Shown one piece after another: positions 1 through 5,121 of a DNA stretch of 5,749 nt (positions are counted from its first letter, which is position 1; the number at the start of each line of letters is the position of its first letter). This stretch comes from Chitinophagaceae bacterium. Its GTDB lineage: Bacteria; Bacteroidota; Bacteroidia; Chitinophagales; Chitinophagaceae. The position numbers and the translations under genes were made by a program. The stretch spans positions 1-5,749 of the forward strand of contig CANGEZ010000151.1 in NCBI GenBank assembly GCA_947452875.1, in the 5' to 3' direction. The notes below the pieces were generated by a model that was given only the letters and a program-made list of their open reading frames with translations, had not been told where the DNA came from and did no database searches.

Positions 1-369
1 CACCAAACTCATACTTTCTGTTCCTCCGGCAATAATACAGTCGGCCATGCCTGATCTGATTTTTGCTGTAGCCATAGCGATACTCTCCAAACCACTGGCA
101 CAATATCGGTTAATGGTAATCCCTGCCGTATCAATTCCAATAGCCCTTGCCGCAATGATACGACCAAACTGTAAACCTTGCTCTGCTTCAGGAACAGCAT
201 TTCCAACAATCACATCATCTATTAGTTTGTGGTCTAACTCAGGAACAGATGCCATCAACCCTTTAATCAATTGAATAGCCAAATCATCAGGTCGGGTAAA
301 CCTGAATCCACCTTTTTTACTTTTGGTAACTGCTGTACGAAATCCTGCTATGATGTATGCTTCTTGCAT
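1..369 (-). CDS. Thiolase / acetyl-CoA C-acyltransferase, N-terminal part (cut by window edge)
   Basis: The minus strand encodes 123 residues from an ATG at 369 to the window edge without a stop. The start MQEAYIIAGFRTAV is the typical thiolase opening. Residues 86-95 read TINRYCASGL, the thiolase nucleophile motif (NRxCxSG), placing the active-site cysteine at residue 90. Residues 110-123 (DCIIAGGTESMSLV) match the conserved strand and loop after the nucleophile helix. Family knowledge: these enzymes cleave 3-ketoacyl-CoA with CoA in beta-oxidation (FadA type) or condense two acetyl-CoA (AtoB/PhaA type). About two thirds of the protein, including the second catalytic cysteine and the His motif, lies outside, so the two types cannot be separated here. 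The ATG is preceded by CTAAAATTTCAC with no Shine-Dalgarno sequence. It is divergent from pyrD. The thiolase family call is secure; substrate specificity is not. Confidence 0.93.
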   Translation of the reverse strand, partial: MQEAYIIAGFRTAVTKSKKGGFRFTRPDDLAIQLIKGLMASVPELDHKLIDDVIVGNAVPEAEQGLQFGRIIAARAIGIDTAGITINRYCASGLESIAMATAKIRSGMADCIIAGGTESMSLV

Positions 370-385
370 GTGAAATTTTAGGAAT

Positions 386-393
386 CAAATGTA
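386..393 (-). promoter_or_regulatory. Possible -7 promoter box for the thiolase gene
   Basis: On the minus strand this reads TACATTTG, which fits the Bacteroidota -7 consensus TAnnTTTG. It ends 16 nt before the thiolase ATG, so the leader would be very short. No convincing -33 TTTG is found about 20 bp upstream; that position lies inside the left arm of the inverted-repeat element. The match is short and could be chance. Confidence 0.3.
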
Positions 394-409
394 ATGTGTT
401 TTGATGAAT

Positions 410-437
410 AGCCCCCTTTAATTCCCCCAAGGGGGAA
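410..437 (+). repeat. Left terminal inverted repeat
   Basis: This 28-nt arm holds CCCCC at 412-416 and 424-428 and GGGGG at 431-435. The last two form a hairpin by themselves (CCCCCAAGGGGG), so the arm can fold alone or pair with the right arm. Confidence 0.8.
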
Positions 438-442
438 GATGA

Positions 443-458
443 TTACGGTTTGCCGTAA
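443..458. repeat. Perfect hairpin inside the element
   Basis: TTACGG, loop TTTG, CCGTAA: a perfect 6-bp stem with a 4-nt loop just inside the left arm. Confidence 0.5.
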
Positions 459-530
459 CGCCGTTTAGTTTTATACCAACCCTTCAACAAGCGAAACGAA
501 TTAAACTCTTAAACATTGAACCAACTCTCT

Positions 531-554
531 CGACTCGGTCTGAGACCTTCGTCG
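531..554. repeat. Nested palindrome inside the element
   Basis: The core GGTCTGAGACC (537-547) is a perfect 5-bp inverted repeat around one base. It is enclosed by CGAC (531-534) and GTCG (551-554), giving an interrupted longer stem just inside the right arm. Confidence 0.45.
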
Positions 555-565
555 GCATAATCAAT

Positions 566-592
566 TTCCCCCTTTGGGGGATTAAGGGGGCT
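566..592 (-). repeat. Right terminal inverted repeat
   Basis: This 27-nt arm is the near-exact reverse complement of the left arm. It holds CCCCC at 568-572 and GGGGG at 576-580 and 586-590. It ends 34 nt before the pyrD start codon. Confidence 0.8.
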
Positions 593-611
593 TTTTCTCC
601 CCCAACTCATT

Positions 612-619
612 TATTTTTG
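612..619 (+). promoter_or_regulatory. Possible -7 promoter box for pyrD
   Basis: TATTTTTG fits the Bacteroidota TAnnTTTG -7 consensus and ends 7 nt before the pyrD ATG, implying an almost leaderless mRNA. The -33 position falls at the very end of the right inverted repeat and shows no TTTG. The region is T-rich, so a chance match is easy. Confidence 0.35.
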
Positions 620-626
620 CCAAACC

Positions 627-1649
627 ATGTACAACTTACTCCGCAATATTTTATTCTTTTTCGATGCCGAAAAGGTTCATTATTTTTCGATGAATGCATT
701 AAAAGCAATTTGTAAAATCGGATTCTTCAAATTCATTGTCAAGAAATTATATGCGGCTGAAATGCCTGTAAAGGCTATAAATCTTGAGTTTACAAACCCT
801 GTTGGACTTGGTGCCGGTTTTGATAAAAACGCAAAATACCTTACCGAACTTGAGGCATTAGGTTTTGGTTTTGTAGAAATTGGTACCGTTACGCCAAAAC
901 CTCAGGATGGAAATGATAAACCCAGATTATTTCGATTGCCAAAAGACAAAGCCCTAATCAACAGAATGGGTTTCAATAATGAAGGCGCTGAAGTAATAAG
1001 CAAAAGACTTTCATCTTGGAGAAAAAATAATCCGAATAGCAAACTCATCATCGGTGGCAATATTGGCAAAAACAAATCAACACCCAATGAAGAAGCTTGG
1101 AAAGATTATGAAATTTGTTTCAAAGCACTTTATCAAGATTCAGATTATTTTGTGGTCAATGTTAGCAGTCCAAATACACCTGGATTGCGTGCCTTGCAGG
1201 AAAAAGACAGCTTGAAACAAATTTTTGCAGTGCTTCAAAAAAGCAATCCAAAGCATAAATCAATATTATTGAAAATAGCACCTGATCTTTCTTTTGAGCA
1301 AGTTGACGACATCATTGAATTATGGAGAGAAATTCATCTCGACGGATTGATTGTTTCAAATACTACTATCGACAGAAATAATTTAAATACACCTTCGTCC
1401 GAAATTGAAAAAATTGGTATGGGTGGATTAAGTGGGTTACCCATCATTCACAAAAGCACATCCTTAGTAAAATATATCCATGAAAAAACCGAAGGAAAAT
1501 TATTTATCATCGGAAGTGGCGGTATCTTTACGCCTCAGCAAGCATCAGCAAAAATTAAAGCAGGCGCTACGTTGGTGCAAGTTTGGACAGGCTTTATTTA
1601 CGAAGGACCTGCCATTGTAAAAAACATCATAACAGGAATAAAGAAATAA
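627..1649 (+). CDS. pyrD: Dihydroorotate dehydrogenase (quinone), class 2
   Basis: This 340-residue protein catalyses the fourth step of de novo pyrimidine synthesis, dihydroorotate to orotate, passing electrons from FMN to membrane quinone. Length matches class 2 enzymes (E. coli 336). Residues 1-45 are the hydrophobic/basic N-terminal helical extension (MYNLLRNILFFFDAEKVHYF) that docks on the membrane and marks class 2. FMN/substrate motifs follow: NPVGLGAGFDKNA (57-69), EIGTVTPKPQDGN (84-96), INRMGFNNEGAE (111-122), GGNIGKNK (143-150). NVSSPNTPGLR (178-188) holds the catalytic Ser181, equivalent to E. coli Ser175; the other classes have Cys there. LLKIAPDLS (214-222), SNTTIDR (244-250), GGLSG (266-270) and the phosphate-binding IIGSGGI (294-300) complete the barrel. 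The N-terminus aligns with family starts, supporting this ATG despite no Shine-Dalgarno. All key residues seem intact. It is followed after 3 nt by the TerC-family gene. Confidence 0.98.
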   Translation: MYNLLRNILFFFDAEKVHYFSMNALKAICKIGFFKFIVKKLYAAEMPVKAINLEFTNPVGLGAGFDKNAKYLTELEALGFGFVEIGTVTPKPQDGNDKPRLFRLPKDKALINRMGFNNEGAEVISKRLSSWRKNNPNSKLIIGGNIGKNKSTPNEEAWKDYEICFKALYQDSDYFVVNVSSPNTPGLRALQEKDSLKQIFAVLQKSNPKHKSILLKIAPDLSFEQVDDIIELWREIHLDGLIVSNTTIDRNNLNTPSSEIEKIGMGGLSGLPIIHKSTSLVKYIHEKTEGKLFIIGSGGIFTPQQASAKIKAGATLVQVWTGFIYEGPAIVKNIITGIKK

Positions 1650-1652
1650 TTA

Positions 1653-2447
1653 ATGGAGCATTTACTCACCACAGAAAGTTTAATCAGTTTTATTGTTCTC
1701 GTTGTTTTGGAAATTGTTCTAGGAATTGATAATGTCATTTTCGTAAGCATCATTATCAACAGGTTAAAAACAACTAAAGAAGAAATCAAAGCCAGAAGAG
1801 TATGGATGGTTACAGGTATGATATCTCGCTCTTTGTTATTATTTGGTTTGAGTTGGCTCTTGTCTCAAAGAGGAAATGCCATATTCACGGTAATGGGTAA
1901 AGGCTTTGATTTGGCAAGTTTGGTTATGCTCGCCGGCGGGTTGTTTTTGATTTACAAATCTGTAATGGAAATTCACGAAAAATTGGAAGGTGAGAATCCG
2001 AATGCCAATGGTTCAAAAAAAACGGCTTTGTCTTTTTCAATGGCAGTATCTCAAATCATGCTGATTGATGCCGTATTTTCTTTCGATAGCATCATTACAG
2101 CTGGTGGCACGGCACAGCATCTGGAAATCATGATTGCTGCAGTTGTTATTGCCATGATTATCATGTTTTTGTTCAGTCCAAAAATATCCGCATTCATACA
2201 CCAGCATCCAACTTTAAAAATGTTGGCATTATCATTTCTAGTGATGATTGGATTGAGCTTGGTAATTGAAGGATGGGATTCTGAAAAAGCTGAAGCACTA
2301 CATTTAAAAAATTACATCTACTTTGGAATGGCTTTCTCTTTCACTGTTGAAGTGTTGAATATGATTATGATGAAGCGTTCGAATAAACATACTGTAGAAT
2401 TAAATGAACCTCAAATCAATGAGGCTGACAACATCAACGTTGATTAA
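1653..2447 (+). CDS. TerC-family integral membrane protein (probable metal exporter)
   Basis: This 264-residue protein is strongly hydrophobic, with about seven membrane segments by eye: 8-30, 51-70, 82-101, 125-150, 157-176, 188-206 and 219-240. The two signature acidic motifs of the TerC/Alx superfamily are present: EIVLGIDNVIF (20-30, with Glu20 and Asp26) in the first helix and DAVFSFDSIITA (139-150, with Asp139 and Asp145) in the fourth. GGLFLIYKSVMEIHEKLEG (95-113) is also typical, closest to the YgdQ/YoaE-like branch. The C-terminal 25 residues are polar and acidic, probably cytoplasmic or disordered. Family knowledge: several TerC proteins export Mn2+ or supply metal to secreted enzymes, and the founding member is linked to tellurite resistance; the substrate here is unknown. 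The ATG lies 3 nt after the pyrD stop, indicating co-transcription and possibly translational coupling. The last 4 bases overlap rsmE on the opposite strand. Confidence 0.93.
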   Translation: MEHLLTTESLISFIVLVVLEIVLGIDNVIFVSIIINRLKTTKEEIKARRVWMVTGMISRSLLLFGLSWLLSQRGNAIFTVMGKGFDLASLVMLAGGLFLIYKSVMEIHEKLEGENPNANGSKKTALSFSMAVSQIMLIDAVFSFDSIITAGGTAQHLEIMIAAVVIAMIIMFLFSPKISAFIHQHPTLKMLALSFLVMIGLSLVIEGWDSEKAEALHLKNYIYFGMAFSFTVEVLNMIMMKRSNKHTVELNEPQINEADNINVD

Positions 2448-3145
2448 TTATTCAATAAAGTAACTGCTACCATTCCTGCCGTTTCTGTGCGCAATCTATT
2501 TTCACCCAAGGAAACCGGTATAAAATTATTTTTCAAAGCCAGCTCAATTTCTGTAAGAGTAAAATCGCCTTCCGGGCCAATAAGCATAATTGATGAAGAT
2601 AATTTTGGAATCGCATTGAGATGATTCTTTTTGTCATCACTTTCGCAATGGGCAATGAACTTAGATTCACTTTTATCAGTCAGAATAAGCTTTTCAAAAG
2701 AAATAGGCTCATGCAAAACAGGCATCCAGGCTTGATGAGATTGTAACATGGCACTGGTTAAAATACCTTTCATTCTATCGAAACGAAAATGTTGCTTTTC
2801 GGTTCTGCTGCAAATTAGCGGTATGATTGTGGTAACTCCTATCTCTGTTGCTTTTTCGAGAAACCACTCAAATCTTGAAGCATTTTTTACTAATGAAATA
2901 GCAATGGTAATTTGTTTTTGAGGAGTAGGAATTTTTTCTATTGAAATCTTTTGTACGGAACAACTTTTTTTATGATCATTACTGATTTCTGCAGTGAGTA
3001 TAAGTCCTTTACCATCGGTTAGCTGTAGACGCTCTGCTGTTGTCATACGCAACACTTGTACAATATGCTTTGAAGCTTCTTCACTCAACACCAAAGTTGA
3101 ATGTTGCTCATCAATAGTTTCAAGAAAAAAAAGGGGCAATGACAT
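2444..3145 (-). CDS. rsmE: 16S rRNA (uracil-1498-N3)-methyltransferase
   Basis: This 233-residue SPOUT-class enzyme methylates N3 of U1498 in helix 44 of 16S rRNA, in the 30S decoding region, using S-adenosylmethionine. The N-terminal ~70 residues (MSLPLFFLET...) fit the PUA-like RNA-binding domain. The knotted catalytic domain starts near 78: SRFEWFLEKATEIGVTTIIP (90-109) contains the conserved KATEIG, then an RMKGILTSAMLQSHQAW helix (124-140). The cofactor-binding knot is shown by MLIGPEGDF (187-195) and VSLGENRLRTETA (211-223); the SLG..LRTETA signature is diagnostic. GPEGDF in place of the more common GPEGGF is, from memory, usual in this phylum. The length is normal. It starts 18 nt after the dnaB stop with no promoter or Shine-Dalgarno in the gap, so it is probably translated from the dnaB transcript. 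Its stop codon interlocks with that of the convergent TerC-family gene. Confidence 0.96.
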   Translation of the reverse strand: MSLPLFFLETIDEQHSTLVLSEEASKHIVQVLRMTTAERLQLTDGKGLILTAEISNDHKKSCSVQKISIEKIPTPQKQITIAISLVKNASRFEWFLEKATEIGVTTIIPLICSRTEKQHFRFDRMKGILTSAMLQSHQAWMPVLHEPISFEKLILTDKSESKFIAHCESDDKKNHLNAIPKLSSSIMLIGPEGDFTLTEIELALKNNFIPVSLGENRLRTETAGMVAVTLLNN

Positions 3146-3163
3146 TTTTGCTAGAATGTTTTA

Positions 3164-4732
3164 TTAAAATGGACTTGGTTCATCATCTTCATATTCTTCA
3201 TCATTCATTTTAGATCCTTTTTGTATAAACATTTTGGCATCACCGCCACCAGCTTCTGAAACCGGACGCCAGTTGCCGCCACCACTCGGAGTTGGATTGT
3301 TCATAAAATCTTGAGCACCTTCTTCTTCAACGAATTTCTGTATGTGCAAAAGTGCTTTTAGTTTAATGTTTTCCAAACTACCATTTCTGTGCTTGGCAAT
3401 TTTTACATAAGTATCTCCTTTGTTGCTTTCTCCCATTTCATTGGAAGTGATGTCATGATATTCAGGTCTGTAAAGAAACATTACCATATCAGCATCTTGC
3501 TCTATCGCACCCGATTCTCTCAAATCACTCAACTGTGGCACTTTATTACCTTCTTTTCTTCTTTCCACCTCACGACTCAACTGTGAAAGTGCGATTATTG
3601 GTACTTGTAATTCTTTAGCCAAACTTTTCAGGTCTCTTGAAATTTTACTGATTTCCTGTTCACGGTTGCTGTTCTTATCTGCAGAACCACTCATCAACTG
3701 CAAGTAATCAATGATAATCAATCCAACATTGTATTTATTCTTTAGCCTGCGGCATTTTGCCCTAAGTTCGAAAATATTAAGTGCAGCGGAATCATCAATA
3801 TAAATAGGCGCTTTGCTCAATCGCTCAATCCCTTTTTTATACAATTGTTTCATTTCATGATCTTCCAATTTTCCTCTTGAAATTTTTTCAAGTAAAATTT
3901 CACTTTCAGCACTTAGTATACGAGTAACCAATTGAGAGCTGCTCATCTCCAAACTAAAAAAGCCTACTGCCGTGGGTTTGGTGGGATGTAAGGCTGCACT
4001 ACGGGCAAGGTTAAGCGCAAATGCAGTTTTACCTACAGAAGGCCTTGCTGCAAGAATGATTAAATCGGTACTCTGCCAACCATATGTAACTTTATCCAAT
4101 GTAGGAAAACCTGTAGGAACACCGGTTATGTCTTCTTGACGATTACGCATCTCATCAATCTTGGTAATCGTTTTCATAATCACCGTATCAATATCATCAA
4201 AGTTTCTTCTTAAGTGATTATTGGTGATTTCAAATAATTTTCCCTCCGCAGAATCTAGCATATCAAATACATCGGTGCTGTCTTCATAGGCTTCAGAAAT
4301 GATTTCTCCACTGATTCTAATCAATTCTCTTTGAATAAATTTTTGTACCACAATTCTAGCGTGATGCTCAATGTTGGCAGAAGATACAACCGAATTGGTC
4401 AATTTAGTTACATAATACGGACCGCCTACAAATTCAAGATCTTCTCTAATTCTAAGCTCCTCCACTACAGTCAGCAAATCAATCGGCATACTTTTATTTG
4501 CCAAACTTTGCATGGCTTGGTAAATACGCTGGTGTGATTCCAAATAAAAACACTGTGGTTTTAATATTTCAACTGCCACATCAAATGCGCTTTTCTCCAA
4601 CATGATGGCTCCAAGAATGGCTTCTTCCAGCTCTTTTGATTGAGGTGGAATTTTGCCAAACATCATCGTATTCATGTCCGCAGTTGGCTTTCTTCTTATT
4701 TTTCTGTCTTTATTTATGTTGGGTAAATCCAT
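3164..4732 (-). CDS. dnaB: Replicative DNA helicase DnaB
   Basis: This 522-residue protein is the hexameric 5'-3' helicase that unwinds DNA at the replication fork and recruits primase. A basic leader (1-24) precedes the N-terminal domain (about 28-135, from IPPQSKELEEAILGAIMLE). After the linker helix (150-195) comes the RecA-like domain (about 203-465). That domain holds Walker A ARPSVGKTAF (229-238, Lys235), FFSLEM with Glu262, Walker B LIIIDYLQLM (338-347, Asp342), the ALSQLSREVERR loop (381-392), LSDLRESGAIEQDAD (401-415) and AKHRNG (446-451, arginine-finger region). No intein interrupts it. The C-terminal tail (466-522) is Gly-rich and then acidic, ending EDDEPSPF. It ends in tandem stops (TAA TAA). 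The ATG at 4732 gives a basic leader; Met20, Met23 or Met24 are alternative starts. No Shine-Dalgarno or clear promoter box was found upstream. The candidate origin lies directly upstream; rsmE follows. Confidence 0.98.
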   Translation of the reverse strand: MDLPNINKDRKIRRKPTADMNTMMFGKIPPQSKELEEAILGAIMLEKSAFDVAVEILKPQCFYLESHQRIYQAMQSLANKSMPIDLLTVVEELRIREDLEFVGGPYYVTKLTNSVVSSANIEHHARIVVQKFIQRELIRISGEIISEAYEDSTDVFDMLDSAEGKLFEITNNHLRRNFDDIDTVIMKTITKIDEMRNRQEDITGVPTGFPTLDKVTYGWQSTDLIILAARPSVGKTAFALNLARSAALHPTKPTAVGFFSLEMSSSQLVTRILSAESEILLEKISRGKLEDHEMKQLYKKGIERLSKAPIYIDDSAALNIFELRAKCRRLKNKYNVGLIIIDYLQLMSGSADKNSNREQEISKISRDLKSLAKELQVPIIALSQLSREVERRKEGNKVPQLSDLRESGAIEQDADMVMFLYRPEYHDITSNEMGESNKGDTYVKIAKHRNGSLENIKLKALLHIQKFVEEEGAQDFMNNPTPSGGGNWRPVSEAGGGDAKMFIQKGSKMNDEEYEDDEPSPF

Positions 4733-4853
4733 TTTATATAATGATTTATTGCTTAATTCAATTTATAATACCGGTTGGCGCTGAATTATCTAAGGTAATT
4801 TCAAATGACTTATGATAAAAGAAATTTCAGAAAGCAAAGGGTATCGTTACGGT
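4733..4853. other. dnaB upstream region, no clear promoter
   Basis: This is the dnaB-proximal part of the 389-bp dnaB-pheT gap and is A+T-rich. No good minus-strand TAnnTTTG box was found; the closest (4835-4843, plus-strand CAAAGGGTA) has one base too many. An inverted repeat with 7-bp arms, TAATTCA (4754-4760) and TGAATTA (4782-4788), lies 21-49 nt before the dnaB start and could be an operator, or chance in such sequence. No ORF was found. Confidence 0.3.
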
Positions 4854-4959
4854 TTTTCCACAGGCTATTCACATACGAATGTAGTTTATCCACGGCTTAT
4901 AAACAGGATTAACCACAATTTTATCGAATAGCCTACTAAAATGACGAAAAATATTCACA
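4854..4959 (+). other. Cluster of DnaA-box-like 9-mers; candidate oriC or DnaA-regulated region
   Basis: Six plus-strand 9-mers each differ by one base from TTATNCACA: TTTTCCACA (4854-4862), CTATTCACA (4865-4873), TTATCCACG (4886-4894), TTATAAACA (4897-4905), TTAACCACA (4909-4917) and ATATTCACA (4951-4959). Starts are 11, 21, 11, 12 and 42 bp apart, near multiples of a helical turn, and all face the same way. An A+T-rich stretch follows directly, on the side the boxes point to. Bacterial origins typically combine phased, co-oriented DnaA boxes with an adjacent unwinding element. The neighbouring dnaB and the outward transcription of both flanking genes fit an origin. None of the boxes is a perfect consensus, and the region could instead be a DnaA-controlled promoter of dnaB. 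Confidence 0.5.
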
Positions 4960-4960
4960 T

Positions 4961-5050
4961 TGAAAAACAATCTTGTCAATTTTTTTTGCACTTTTTTGTT
5001 TTAAAAAAAACTTGTTTTGAATCCAAAAATTACAAATTGAAGTTTTTAAT
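4961..5050. other. A+T-rich stretch with phased A/T tracts (possible DNA unwinding element)
   Basis: By hand count 17 of 90 bases are G or C, about 81% A+T. It contains T8 (4980-4987), T6 (4992-4997), A8 (5003-5010), T4 (5015-5018) and A5 (5025-5029), with centres 11, 12, 10 and 10.5 bp apart. A/T tracts repeated once per helical turn are known to curve DNA. It sits between the DnaA-box-like cluster and the pheT promoter, so it may be a duplex-unwinding element, an upstream promoter element, or both. No ORF was found. Confidence 0.5.
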
Positions 5051-5067
5051 ATCTCCCACATTCATTA

Positions 5068-5099
5068 TTTACGTGCTAAACCCTAAAAAACTATCTTTG
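5068..5099 (+). promoter_or_regulatory. Bacteroidota-type promoter for pheT
   Basis: TATCTTTG (5092-5099) matches the TAnnTTTG -7 box exactly. TTTA at 5068-5071, 20 bp upstream, partly matches the -33 TTTG at the usual spacing. Transcription would start near 5105, leaving a leader of about 15-20 nt before the pheT ATG with no Shine-Dalgarno sequence. Confidence 0.6.
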
Positions 5100-5121
5100 C
5101 GCTGAAAAATCTAAACAATCA

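Larger units (their letters stand above)
410..592. mobile_element. MITE-like non-coding element with terminal inverted repeats
   Basis: A 183-bp stretch between two divergent genes is bounded by near-perfect inverted repeats. The left arm (410-437) and the reverse complement of the right arm (566-592) both have the form AGCCCCC, T/A-rich spacer, CCCCC, 2-3 A, GGGGGAA; they differ by small indels. Similarity continues inward through GATTA to about 447 on the left and 556 on the right. No ORF of note lies inside. Two internal palindromes are present (443-458 and 537-547). No clear target-site duplication flanks it. The structure resembles a miniature inverted-repeat element or a dispersed intergenic repeat. 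G/C-rich repeats with this CCCCC/GGGGG core are, from memory, frequent between genes in Bacteroidota. Mobility is inferred only from structure; a repeat-derived structured RNA or attenuator is an alternative. Confidence 0.5.

Noticed and set aside
9..274. Open frames on both strands (plus 47-274, minus 9-209) at the left edge
   Set aside because: They overlap the clear thiolase reading frame in other frames, show no recognisable domain, and the thiolase motif with its active-site cysteine explains the sequence.
410..437. Repeat arm as a rho-independent terminator or CRISPR repeat
   Set aside because: The hairpin lies between the 5' ends of divergent genes, where no transcript needs to end, and there are only two copies in inverted orientation, not a direct-repeat array.
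902..1087. Minus-strand open frame inside pyrD
   Set aside because: It is antisense to conserved pyrD motifs and has low-complexity hydrophobic sequence with no family resemblance.
1598..1789. Minus-strand open frame across the pyrD/TerC-family junction
   Set aside because: It is antisense to two well-supported genes; its hydrophobic character mirrors the membrane segment on the other strand.
3389..3586. Plus-strand open frame inside dnaB
   Set aside because: It is antisense to the conserved C-terminal helicase motifs of dnaB and lacks any recognisable domain.
4331..4537. Plus-strand open frame inside the dnaB N-terminal domain
   Set aside because: It is the complement of conserved dnaB codons with no independent support.
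4921..4950. Possible DnaA-trio repeats (TAG/TAA-like triplets) and an extra box TTATCGAAT between the fifth and sixth DnaA-like sites
   Set aside because: The triplets are not in a continuous register and TTATCGAAT has three mismatches to the DnaA box, so neither adds support.
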